Positions 54,792 through 64,000 of a stretch of DNA of 64,000 nucleotides are shown here, piece after piece. This DNA is from Thermomonas carbonis (GTDB lineage Bacteria > Pseudomonadota > Gammaproteobacteria > Xanthomonadales > Xanthomonadaceae), in contig NZ_CP060719.1 in assembly GCF_014396975.1 (NCBI RefSeq), positions 621,501-685,500 of the forward strand, read 5' to 3'. Each line of letters starts with the position of its first letter. Within the stretch, counting starts at the first letter, position 1. The translations under genes and the position numbers were made by a program. Below the pieces are notes generated by a model. The model saw only the letters and a list, made by a program, of their open reading frames with translations, did not search any database and had not been told where the DNA came from.

Positions 54792-56132
54792 ATGTCCACC
54801 ATCCTGGTCATCGACGACAACCGTGCGGTCAGCACCGCGCTCGAGGTGCTGTTCTCGCTGCACGACATCGACACGCTGCATGCGGAGTCGCCGCACGAAG
54901 GACTCGACCTGCTGCAGCGCGAGCAGGTCGACCTGGTGATCCAGGACATGAATTTCGAAGCCGACACGACCTCCGGTGACGAAGGCACTGCGCTGTTCCA
55001 TGAACTGCGCACGCGCCATCCCGACCTTCCGGTGATCCTGCTGACGGCGTGGACGCATCTGGAATCGGCGATCGATCTGGTCAAGGCTGGTGCCGCCGAT
55101 TACCTGGCCAAGCCCTGGGACGACCGCAAGCTGCTGGTGACGGTGAACAACCTGCTCGAACTCGCCGAGGCACGTCGCGAACTCACCCAGACGCAACTCG
55201 GCGAACGCCGCCGCCGCGATGCTTTGCTGCGCGACTACGACTTGCGCGGCATCGTCTACGCGGATCCGGCCAGCGAGAACGCGCTGGCGCTGGCCTGCCA
55301 GGTGGCGAAATCGGACATCCCGGTGCTGGTGACCGGCCCGAACGGTGCCGGCAAGGAACGCTACGCCGAGATCATCCACGCCAATTCGCTGGTGCGGAAT
55401 GGTCCCTTCATCGCGCTCAACTGTGGTGCGTTGCCGAGTGAACTGATCGAAGCCGAATTGTTCGGTGCCGAGGCCGGCGCCTACACCGGTGCGACCAAGC
55501 CGCGTGAAGGCAAGTTCGAAGCGGCCGATGGCGGCACCTTGTTCCTCGACGAGATCGGCACGCTGCCGCTGGCCGGCCAGGTCAAATTGCTGCGCGTGCT
55601 GGAGACCGGCCGCTTCCAGCGGCTGGGCAGCAACCGCGAGCGCAGCGTCAAGGTGCGCATCGTCAGCGCGACCAATGCGAATCTGCAGGCACTGATCGCC
55701 GACGGCCGCTTCCGCGAAGACCTGTTCTACCGGCTCAACGGCATCGAACTGCGGCTGCCACCACTCGCCCAACGCCCACGCGACATCCTGCCGCTCGCCC
55801 GCCACTTCCTGCCCGCCGGCAAGCGCCTCGGCGACGATGCCGAACGCGCGCTGCAACGCCATGGGTGGCCGGGCAATGTGCGCGAGTTGCGCAATGCGGT
55901 GCAGCGCGCTGCCTTGCTTTCGCGCAGCGATGTCATCGCCGCCGCGGACCTCGCCTTGCCGCCGGGCACGCAGGATGCGGGAACGACTGGCGGCGAAGAA
56001 CCCGACCGCGCCAGCATCGAAGCCGCACTCGAACGCAATGGCGGCGTGCTCGCACAGGCCGCCGCGGATCTGGGCCTGTCGCGGCAGGCGCTGTATCGCC
56101 GGCTCGACCGGCTCGGCATCGCGCGCAGCTGA
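54792..56132 (+). CDS. NtrC-family sigma-54-dependent response regulator
   Basis: 446 residues. Receiver with Asp52 in LVIQDMNFE and Lys in [11 protein letters not shown]+ domain with Walker A GPNGAGKE (about 182), the sigma-54-contact loop as GAYTGA instead of GAFTGA (a common variant), Walker [11 protein letters not shown] and the [12 protein letters not shown] motif; C-terminal Fis-type helix-turn-helix ([24 protein letters not shown]). It should activate the operon's own -24/-12 promoter via the two upstream dyads. It overlaps the kinase gene by one base (TGATG). Confidence 0.94.
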   Translation: MSTILVIDDNRAVSTALEVLFSLHDIDTLHAESPHEGLDLLQREQVDLVIQDMNFEADTTSGDEGTALFHELRTRHPDLPVILLTAWTHLESAIDLVKAGAADYLAKPWDDRKLLVTVNNLLELAEARRELTQTQLGERRRRDALLRDYDLRGIVYADPASENALALACQVAKSDIPVLVTGPNGAGKERYAEIIHANSLVRNGPFIALNCGALPSELIEAELFGAEAGAYTGATKPREGKFEAADGGTLFLDEIGTLPLAGQVKLLRVLETGRFQRLGSNRERSVKVRIVSATNANLQALIADGRFREDLFYRLNGIELRLPPLAQRPRDILPLARHFLPAGKRLGDDAERALQRHGWPGNVRELRNAVQRAALLSRSDVIAAADLALPPGTQDAGTTGGEEPDRASIEAALERNGGVLAQAAADLGLSRQALYRRLDRLGIARS

Positions 56133-57442
56133 TGCGCGTCCTGCGCGTGCTGCCGATCGCGGTGCGGATGATCGCGATCACGATCGGCGGAATCGCGGCC
56201 GCCACTGCGTCGACCGTGCTACTCGCGCGCTGGATGCCGCTGTGGGCCGCGGCGCTGGTTGCCGCGGTGCTCATCGGCAGCGTGGTCGCGGCGATCATCT
56301 GGCGCGCGCTGGTGCCGATGCGCGCGCTGTTCCGCGCACTCGCCGGTACCGTCGCCAGTTATCGCGACGGCGATTTCAGTTTCGGCATCACCTGGGACAA
56401 GGCCAGCGACCTGATCGAACTGGTCGACGCGCACAACGCGCTGGGCAACGCCTTGCGCGAGCAACGCCTTGCGCTGGTGCAACGCGAACTGCTGCTCGAC
56501 ACGATGGTGCAGAACACCCCGGTGGCGATGGTGCTGGTCGATGCCTCGCGGCGCATCGTGCTGGGCAACCTGGCCGCGCGACGCATGCTCGGCGAAGGCC
56601 GGCGGCTGGAAGGACGCGCGTTCGAGGACGTACTCGCGAAAGCGGACACTGCCCTGCAGGAAGCTTTCGAGCGCGGCGGCGACGGCATGTTCACCGTCGG
56701 CAGCGACGACGACGAGGATATTTATCATCTGTCGCGGCGCGGCTTTCGGCTCAACGGCCGGCCGCATGAACTGGTATTGCTGCGCCAGCTCACCGCGGAA
56801 CTGCGCCGACAGGAAGTGCAGACCTGGAAAAAAGTGATCCGGGTGATCAGCCACGAGCTCAACAACTCGCTGGCACCGATTGCATCACTGGCGCATTCCG
56901 GTGCCGAGCTGCTGCGCCGCGGCCAGCACGAACGCCTGCCCGCTGCTCTGGCAACGATCGAGGATCGCGCGCGGCATCTGGAAGGCTTCATCCGCGACTA
57001 CGCACGCTTCGCCAAGCTGCCGGCACCGCGCAGTACGCCGGTGGAATGGTCGCAATTCCTCGCCCAGCTGCGCTCGCAAGTGGAGTTCGTGCCCGACGTG
57101 CAGCCGGAGGATGGCATCGGCCGTTTCGATGTCGCGCAGATGGAACAGGCGCTGCTCAATCTGCTGAAGAACGCGCATGAATCCGGCACCGCAGCCGACG
57201 AAGTTCGCGCCTCCGTGCGACGCACGCCGGAAGGCTGGCGCATCGACGTCCTCGACCGCGGCAGCGGCATGAACGACGCGGTGCTGGCGAACGCGCTGCT
57301 GCCGTTCTATTCGACCAAGCGCCACGGCACCGGACTTGGCCTCGCCCTGGCCCGCGAGATCGCCGAAGCGCACGGCGGCCGCATCGCCCTGCTCAATCGT
57401 GAAGGCGGCGGGTTGTGCGTGTCGATGGTGTTGCCGGTGTGA
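56132..57442 (+). CDS. NtrY-like membrane histidine kinase
   Basis: 436 residues. Two helices (about 9-30 and 37-58) with a very short periplasmic loop, then a HAMP-like linker and a PAS-like domain (QNTPVAMVLVDASRRIVLGNLAARRML). The dimerisation helix carries His241 in VISHELNNSLAPI, and the ATPase domain has LLNLLKNAHES, DRGSGM and HGTGLGLALAREIA. It is the cognate sensor for the preceding NtrC-like regulator; with almost no extracellular loop it probably senses within the membrane or via the transporter. Its start overlaps the regulator stop. Confidence 0.93.
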   Translation: MRVLRVLPIAVRMIAITIGGIAAATASTVLLARWMPLWAAALVAAVLIGSVVAAIIWRALVPMRALFRALAGTVASYRDGDFSFGITWDKASDLIELVDAHNALGNALREQRLALVQRELLLDTMVQNTPVAMVLVDASRRIVLGNLAARRMLGEGRRLEGRAFEDVLAKADTALQEAFERGGDGMFTVGSDDDEDIYHLSRRGFRLNGRPHELVLLRQLTAELRRQEVQTWKKVIRVISHELNNSLAPIASLAHSGAELLRRGQHERLPAALATIEDRARHLEGFIRDYARFAKLPAPRSTPVEWSQFLAQLRSQVEFVPDVQPEDGIGRFDVAQMEQALLNLLKNAHESGTAADEVRASVRRTPEGWRIDVLDRGSGMNDAVLANALLPFYSTKRHGTGLGLALAREIAEAHGGRIALLNREGGGLCVSMVLPV

Positions 57443-57451
57443 CAAGCTCTC

Positions 57452-57532
57452 GTGGGAGGGGCTTCAGCCCCGAGCTTTTCATGCGACTGCATCGCCAGCG
57501 ATCGAAGAACTCGGGGCTGAAGCCCCTCCCAC
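57452..57532. repeat. REP-like palindrome (GTGGGAGGGGCTTCAGCCCCGA family)
   Basis: Perfect 23-bp arms at 57452-57474 and 57510-57532 (GTGGGAGGGGCTTCAGCCCC then GAG, and its complement) separated by 35 bases. It lies between convergent kinase and glmU genes, where it may also act in termination. It is the same general family as the element at 63418. Confidence 0.85.
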
Positions 57533-57544
57533 AAAAGCAGTTTG

Positions 57545-58915
57545 CTACTTCGGCTGCTTCACCGGCCGCAACCAGCCCTCCAGCGTCACCTGGCGTGCAC
57601 GCGCCACCGTCAATGCGCCCGCCGGTGCATCCCTGCCGATCACCGAACCGGCGCCGATGGTCGCGCCCGCGCCGATCGTCACCGGCGCGACGAGTGCGCT
57701 GTTGGAACCGACGAAAGCGTTGTCGTGAATCGTGGTCGTGAACTTGTTGGCGCCGTCGTAGTTGCAGGTGATGGTGCCGGCACCGATGTTCACGCCCGCA
57801 CCGATCACCGCATCGCCCAGGTAACTCAGGTGATTCGCCTTGCTGCCCACGCCGACGGTCGCGTTCTTGGTCTCGACGAAGTTGCCGATGTGCGCGCCAT
57901 CGGCGAGCACGGTGCCGGGACGCAGCCGCGCGTAGGGACCGACCTGCACCGCGCCTTCGCTGCGCGCGCCTTCGAGGTCGCAATGCGCGCGCACCTCGGT
58001 GCCGGCGGCGAGCATGCTGTCCTTGATCCGGCAGAACGGGCCGATGCGCACGCCATCGCCCAGTTCGACCTCACCCTCGAACACCACATCGATATCGATC
58101 TCGACATCGCGACCCACCCGCACCGTGCCGCGGATATCGATGCGCGCCGGGTCCGCGACGCGCGCGCCATCGATGCACAAGGCCTGCACCTGGCGCAGCT
58201 GGAACGCGCGCTCGAGGCGCGCGAGTTGCCAGGAATCGTTCGCCCCTTCGGTTTCCAGTGGATCGGCGACCACCACGATTTCCGCAGCAGCATATTCGTC
58301 GGCCGCCGCCGCGAACACGTCGGTGAGGTAGTACTCGCCCTGCGCGTTGTCGTTGCCCAGGTGTTCCAGCCAGCGCTTGAGTGCGGTGGAATCGGCGGCG
58401 ATCACGCCGGTGTTGACCAGACGGATCCGCCGCTGTTCCTCGTCGGCGTCCTTCTGCTCGACGATGGCGGCCACGCGGCCCTCGGGATCACGGAGGATGC
58501 GGCCGTAACCGGTCGGATCGGGCAGGTCCGCAGCAAGCACGGCCAGCCGCCCCGGCGCATCCAGCAAACGCTGCAGCGACTGCGCGGTGATCAGCGGCAC
58601 GTCGCCGTACAGCACCAGCACGCGCGCATCATCCGGCACGCCGGGCATCGCCTGCTGCACGGCGTGGCCGGTACCCAGTTGTTGCGCCTGCTCCGACCAC
58701 TGCAGGTCGGGCTGGTCGACGAACGCGGCGCGGACCTGCTCGCCGCCGTGCCCGTAAACCACGTGGATGCCCTGTGGCGACAGCGCGCGGGCGGCATCGA
58801 TGGCATGCGCCAGCATCGGTCGACCCGCGACCTTCTGCAGCACCTTCGGCAGCGCGGACTTCATCCGCTTGCCTTCGCCAGCGGCCAGGACAACGACATG
58901 CAGGGGTGCGCTCAT
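57545..58915 (-). CDS. glmU: Bifunctional UDP-GlcNAc pyrophosphorylase / GlcN-1-P acetyltransferase
   Basis: 456 residues. The N-terminal nucleotidyltransferase begins [22 protein letters not shown], with [11 protein letters not shown] and LYGDVPLI. After a linker (about 230-250) the left-handed beta-helix acyltransferase runs as hexapeptide repeats ([60 protein letters not shown]). It acetylates glucosamine-1-phosphate and couples it to UTP, the last two steps to UDP-GlcNAc for peptidoglycan and LPS. The start [10 protein letters not shown] is the standard one; upstream residues in the frame are not conserved. Confidence 0.97.
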   Translation of the reverse strand: MSAPLHVVVLAAGEGKRMKSALPKVLQKVAGRPMLAHAIDAARALSPQGIHVVYGHGGEQVRAAFVDQPDLQWSEQAQQLGTGHAVQQAMPGVPDDARVLVLYGDVPLITAQSLQRLLDAPGRLAVLAADLPDPTGYGRILRDPEGRVAAIVEQKDADEEQRRIRLVNTGVIAADSTALKRWLEHLGNDNAQGEYYLTDVFAAAADEYAAAEIVVVADPLETEGANDSWQLARLERAFQLRQVQALCIDGARVADPARIDIRGTVRVGRDVEIDIDVVFEGEVELGDGVRIGPFCRIKDSMLAAGTEVRAHCDLEGARSEGAVQVGPYARLRPGTVLADGAHIGNFVETKNATVGVGSKANHLSYLGDAVIGAGVNIGAGTITCNYDGANKFTTTIHDNAFVGSNSALVAPVTIGAGATIGAGSVIGRDAPAGALTVARARQVTLEGWLRPVKQPK

Positions 58916-59005
58916 GGACGGGCTCGCGTTGGAAGGCCCCGATTCTAACGGTTGCCCCGCGGGCGACGCCCACGCGGCATTGACGCTTTCCCGCCAGCCC
59001 CTAGC

Positions 59006-60997
59006 ATGTGGCCGATGCCCGACCACCCACGCTCATCGCCACTGCCTGCCGTCCTGCTCTGGGCAGGCATTGCGCTGTGCGTGGTCGGATTGGCCGTGCA
59101 TCGCATGTGGGAAGAACTGCCGTTCCCGCGCGCCTTCGAACACGGCCTGCTGGCCTTGCTCGCGCTTGCGGCGGCCTGGCCACTGCAACGCTGGCTGCGG
59201 TGGTCACGCGCGGCATCGCTTTGCACGGTCTGGCTACTGGCGCTGGCGGTGTTTTCCGGGCCGATGCCGGTACTCGCCGCCGCCCTGCTGGCGGTAGCCG
59301 CGGTCGGCCTGGGCAGCCTGTTACTGCGCGGTGCCATCGCACTCCCCATCGGCTTGGCGATGATCGCCGGCACGCTGGTTTGGCTGCTGTCGTTGCCGAT
59401 TCATCATCGCGCCGTCTACGTCGTCGCCTGCATCGCGGTGGTCGCGTGGCGACGCCGGGCGATCCTCGAAATCGCGCGGGCCACATGGCAGCAGTTCGAT
59501 GCCGGCGTGCGTGCGTCGCCCGCGGCCGCTACCGGCGCGATGCTGCTTCTCGGCTTGGCCAGCACCGGTGCGTGGCTGCCGACGATGCAGTCCGACGACG
59601 TCGCTTACCACCTCGGCTTGCCTTCGCAACTGCAGACCACGGCGCGCTATGCGATGGACGCGCATCTTCAGGTCTGGGCGCTGGCGCCATGGAACGGCGA
59701 CGTGCTGCAGGGCGTGGCGCAGGTGCTGGCGGGCGGCGAAGCGCGCGGCGCATTGAATGCGTTGTGGCTGCTGATCGCCGCCGGCGCGATGCACGGACTC
59801 GCGGGTGCGCTCGGCGGCGATGCGACGCGGCGTTGGTGGGCAGTGGCGCTGATGGCCAGCCTGCCGCTGAGCATGCACCTGGCCAGCGGCATGCAGACCG
59901 AACTGGTCGCGATGGCCTGGCTGCCGGCGCTGGCGTGGCTGGTGTTGCGCGACGCCGACGCATCATCGCCACGCAACATGCTCGCGGGCGCGCTGCTGTT
60001 CGGTGCGTTATGCGGGCTGAAGCTCATGCACGGCGTTGTAACGCTGCCGCTGCTGGCGTGGGCTGCGTGGCGACATCGTGCGCACCTGCCATGGCGCGCA
60101 TTGCCCGTCGGTGCGTTGCTGGCAGCCATTACTGGCGGCTCGAGTTATGTCCACGCCTGGTGGCTCACCGGCAATCCGTTGCTGCCGCTTTTCAACGATT
60201 TTTTTCGCTCGCCGTTCTTCGCGCTGCGCGATTTCAGCGACCCGCGCTGGAGCGGTGGTTTCGATGCCGACGTCCTATGGGACATCACGTTCGATACCGG
60301 CGGCTATTTCGAGGCGTACCCAGGCGGGTTCGGGTTCGTGCTGATGGCGACTCTGGGTGTGTGGCTGCTCGCGTTGCGCGATCCCCGCACGCGCGGTCTG
60401 GCAGTGGTCGCCAGCATCGGCCTGCTGCTCACCTTGTTGCCGCTGCAGTACGCACGCTACCTGCAGCCGGCGCTGGTCTTGCTGCTCCCGGGATTGGTCG
60501 TTGCGTGGCCGAGCCTGCGCCACGGCGCAATCGCGTTCTGGGGCGTGTGCGTGTTGAACCTCGCCTTCGCCACCAATGCCAACTGGATGCTGCGCACTGG
60601 TGCGCTGAAGCGCGACATTGCCAGTCCCGGCAACAACGCGCCGTTGTTCGAGCGCTATGCGCCAGAGCGCCTGCTCGCTGCACGCTTGCCGGACGACAAT
60701 TCCCTCGTGCTGGTGCTGCCGGGCAACTACGGGGCGCTCGCGGAACTGGGCCAGCGCGGGCGCAACGTCAGCTGGTATTCGCCGAAATGGGAAACGGAAT
60801 TCGCGCGCGTGGATGCCGATGCGAGCGGCAAGGCATGGGCCGAGCTGCTGCATCGCAACCGCATCGGCCACATGATTGTCGATGATCGCAAGGCCAGCGC
60901 CGCGCTGCGTGCCGGACTCGATATCGCAGGGGCACGCAAGGCCGACGAAGCCGCCGACAGCCAACGCTGGTCGCTGCCAGTGGGAACCGCGCGATGA
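59006..60997 (+). CDS. Polytopic membrane protein, GT-C glycosyltransferase-like
   Basis: About 663 residues with some 12-14 transmembrane helices and a soluble C-terminal domain (about 540-663). Near the end of the first third, [17 protein letters not shown] contains the acidic pair expected in the first luminal loop of GT-C lipid-linked sugar transferases, and YMD-like [12 protein letters not shown] follows. No confident family assignment. Coupling by ATGA with a GtrA-family gene supports a role in moving or attaching sugars across the inner membrane. Start is uncertain between ATG 59006 and 59015; no clear ribosome-binding site is seen. Confidence 0.65.
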   Translation: MWPMPDHPRSSPLPAVLLWAGIALCVVGLAVHRMWEELPFPRAFEHGLLALLALAAAWPLQRWLRWSRAASLCTVWLLALAVFSGPMPVLAAALLAVAAVGLGSLLLRGAIALPIGLAMIAGTLVWLLSLPIHHRAVYVVACIAVVAWRRRAILEIARATWQQFDAGVRASPAAATGAMLLLGLASTGAWLPTMQSDDVAYHLGLPSQLQTTARYAMDAHLQVWALAPWNGDVLQGVAQVLAGGEARGALNALWLLIAAGAMHGLAGALGGDATRRWWAVALMASLPLSMHLASGMQTELVAMAWLPALAWLVLRDADASSPRNMLAGALLFGALCGLKLMHGVVTLPLLAWAAWRHRAHLPWRALPVGALLAAITGGSSYVHAWWLTGNPLLPLFNDFFRSPFFALRDFSDPRWSGGFDADVLWDITFDTGGYFEAYPGGFGFVLMATLGVWLLALRDPRTRGLAVVASIGLLLTLLPLQYARYLQPALVLLLPGLVVAWPSLRHGAIAFWGVCVLNLAFATNANWMLRTGALKRDIASPGNNAPLFERYAPERLLAARLPDDNSLVLVLPGNYGALAELGQRGRNVSWYSPKWETEFARVDADASGKAWAELLHRNRIGHMIVDDRKASAALRAGLDIAGARKADEAADSQRWSLPVGTAR

Positions 60998-61380
60998 CCC
61001 TGCGCCGGCACCTCGGCGGTTATGCGGCGATCGGCCTGCTGCAATGGCTGGTCGAATACGGGCTGATGCTCGCGCTGAGCGAATGGGTGATGCCGGTGGA
61101 ACCGGCCAACGTGATCGGCCGGCTGGCAGGCGCGACGCTGGGCTTCTGGCTCAACGGCAAATGGACCTTCGCCGCAGACGACACCCACCTTGGCCGACAT
61201 GCGGCGATGCGTTTCTTCGTCATGTGGATCGCACTCACTGTGCTCAACACCTGGATCGTCGCCCACCTGGACGACGTCTTCGGCCTGCGCACCGCGCAGT
61301 TGCTCAAGCCGGGGGCTGACCTGCTGTCCGGTGGCATCGGCTTCCTGCTGTCGCGGCACTGGGTCTACCGCAAGGCCTGA
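60994..61380 (+). CDS. GtrA-family membrane protein
   Basis: 128 residues with four transmembrane helices: YAAIGLLQWLVEYGLMLAL, ANVIGRLAGATLGFWLNGKWTF, FFVMWIALTVLNTWIVAHL and ADLLSGGIGFLLSRHWVY. The NVIGR..G...FWLNGKWTF motif and the terminal FLLSRHWVYRK are diagnostic of GtrA-type flippases that move undecaprenyl-phosphate-linked sugars. It overlaps the preceding glycosyltransferase-like gene (ATGA), so the two probably act together in cell-surface glycosylation. Confidence 0.88.
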   Translation: MTLRRHLGGYAAIGLLQWLVEYGLMLALSEWVMPVEPANVIGRLAGATLGFWLNGKWTFAADDTHLGRHAAMRFFVMWIALTVLNTWIVAHLDDVFGLRTAQLLKPGADLLSGGIGFLLSRHWVYRKA

Positions 61381-61490
61381 CGCGCGTGGTTGCCCGATGC
61401 GTCGATCGCGGCGGGCATTCGCTTCGCGGCTCGAAATGCCGCTGCGCGAACACCCACCACACTCGCCGCTCTGGCAGTCCCGTTCCCGGA

Positions 61491-61520
61491 AACGAAAAAC
61501 GCCGGCACAAGGCCGGCGTT
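61491..61520 (-). terminator. Rho-independent terminator of the atp operon
   Basis: AACGCCGGC - CTTGT - GCCGGCGTT followed by TTTCG on the minus strand, 24 bases after the atpC stop. Confidence 0.9.
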
Positions 61521-61543
61521 CCGTGAAGCGAATGGCATCGACC

Positions 61544-61969
61544 TCAGTGCTTGAGGTTCTTGCGCAAGCGCTCCAGCGCCTGCAGCTGCGCGGAGACTTC
61601 GGCCAGTTTCTGCTGCGCCTCGGCGATGTCCATCTTCTCGCCGCGGTGGGCGATGATGCGCTCGGCTTCTTCCTTGGCCGCACGCACCGCGGCCTCGTCG
61701 ATTTCGTCGGCGCGCACCGCGGTGTCGGCCAGCACGGTGACCACCGTCGGCTGCACTTCGAGGATGCCGCCGGAGATCGCGAAGTCGAGCTTCTCGCCAC
61801 CCGGCAGGGTCACCACGACCTTGCCCGGCTTCAAACGGGTGATCAGCGGCGCGTGCTTGGGCGCGATGCCCAGCTCGCCGAGTTCGCCCGTGGCCACGAC
61901 CAGCTCGGCCTCGCCATGGAAGATCTCGGCCTCGGCGCTGACGATGTCGCAACGAATGGTGGATGCCAT
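61544..61969 (-). CDS. atpC: ATP synthase F1 subunit epsilon
   Basis: 141 residues. The N-terminal beta-sandwich ([65 protein letters not shown]) and the C-terminal two-helix inhibitory domain ([30 protein letters not shown]) are both complete. It is the rotor-shaft and inhibitory subunit of F1. Last gene of the atp operon; atpD ends 9 bases upstream. Confidence 0.96.
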   Translation of the reverse strand: MASTIRCDIVSAEAEIFHGEAELVVATGELGELGIAPKHAPLITRLKPGKVVVTLPGGEKLDFAISGGILEVQPTVVTVLADTAVRADEIDEAAVRAAKEEAERIIAHRGEKMDIAEAQQKLAEVSAQLQALERLRKNLKH

Positions 61970-61978
61970 GGTGATTCC

Positions 61979-63474
<1,496 letters not shown>

Positions 63475-63489
63475 GGAATGTGTTTTGGA

Positions 63490-64000
63490 TCAAACCGCCG
63501 CGGCGCCGCCGACGATTTCGGAAATCTCTTGCGTGATCGCCGCCTGCCGCGCCTTGTTGTAGATCAGGTTGAGCGTACCGATCAGCTTGTTGGCGTTGTC
63601 GCTCGCGGCCTTCATCGCGACCATGCGCGCAGCATGCTCGGAGGCCACGTTCTCCATCACCGCCTGGTACACCAGCGACTCGATGTAGCGGGTCAGCACG
63701 TGCTCAAGCACGCTTTCGGCATCGGGCTCGTACAGGTAATCCCAGTCGTGCCTGGCGACCTGCGTCTCCGACGCCGCCAACGGCAGCAACTGGTCGAAGC
63801 TGGCCTTCTGGGTCATCGTGTTGACGAAGCCGTTATACGACAGGAACACCTTGTCGACGGTGCCGGCGGTGTAGGCATCCAGCATGACCGTGATCACGCC
63901 GACCAGTTGCTCGACGCGCGGCACGTCGCCCAGGTGGGTCACCGAGCCGAGCATGCCGACCTTGAGCCGGCGGAAGAACACCGAGGCCTTCTGGCCGATG
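63490..64000 (-). CDS. atpG: ATP synthase F1 subunit gamma (C-terminal part; 5' end outside window)
   Basis: About 169 residues of the C-terminal portion; the frame is open past 64000. Seen: [76 protein letters not shown] and the terminal helix [23 protein letters not shown] that penetrates the alpha-beta hexamer. It is the central rotor shaft of F1. Order atpG-atpD-atpC is the standard operon end. Confidence 0.97.
   Translation of the reverse strand, partial: IGQKASVFFRRLKVGMLGSVTHLGDVPRVEQLVGVITVMLDAYTAGTVDKVFLSYNGFVNTMTQKASFDQLLPLAASETQVARHDWDYLYEPDAESVLEHVLTRYIESLVYQAVMENVASEHAARMVAMKAASDNANKLIGTLNLIYNKARQAAITQEISEIVGGAAAV

Overview
The window is high-GC gammaproteobacterial chromosome. 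It looks like Xanthomonadaceae/Lysobacteraceae (Xanthomonas, Lysobacter, Luteimonas and relatives). The clues are the copL-copA-copB copper locus, the atp-glmU/glmS neighbourhood, phasin, PlpD-type patatin, DUF6776 and AmpE proteins, and REP-like palindromes of the GTRGGAG...AGCC.CGA type. The genus is inferred from gene content only.

Left core segment (1-12.0 kb): the 3' part of a DUF2075 helicase-like gene, a lysophospholipid flippase/acyltransferase fusion, ampE, nudC, erpA, DUF6776 and DUF4126 genes, a REC/degenerate GGDEF-EAL regulator overlapping a hybrid histidine kinase, bfr-bfd (iron storage and release), and queD with a one-base frameshift.

Probable genomic island (about 12.06-32.42 kb): it lies between queD and the 3' end of tRNA-Met(CAT). 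The integrase gene beside the tRNA carries a one-base frameshift. Pairs of TTACCGTCA-like motifs spaced 12 bp occur at both proposed ends. The cargo is mosaic: a putative molybdenum-cofactor carrier, a frameshifted protein with ATP-grasp-like motifs in permuted order, a copper-resistance block (CopL, CopA multicopper oxidase, CopB, CopG/DUF411, MerR regulator, P1B ATPase, Met/His-rich EF-hand protein), a truncated hsdM, and a complete type I Zorya anti-phage operon (zorA-zorB-zorC-zorD). A nested 77-bp palindrome directly upstream of zorA contains its ribosome-binding site. The Zorya block is visibly less GC-rich than its flanks.

Right core segment (32.4-64 kb): tRNA-Met, rppH, phasin, a PlpD-like patatin divergent from a two-gene RND efflux operon with a strong palindromic operator, bioD with a TMEM175-like channel gene, fRMsr, a TfoX C-terminal-domain gene, a cobalamin riboswitch with btuB, a transglutaminase/TPR lipoprotein, a zinc-ribbon membrane protein and glmS. 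Next comes a sigma-54-controlled operon: HlyD-like adaptor, ABC ATPase, two MacB/FtsX-like permeases, NTF2-like protein, NtrC-like regulator and NtrY-like kinase. It is preceded by a textbook -24/-12 promoter and two NtrC-style upstream sites. The window ends with glmU, a membrane glycosyltransferase-like gene with a GtrA partner, and atpC-atpD-atpG (partial).

Three genes (queD, the ATP-grasp-like gene, integrase) are each restored by adding one base inside a run of C. This pattern suggests either systematic base-calling error or real decay, so their pseudogene status is provisional. No rRNA, CRISPR array or intact insertion sequence was seen.
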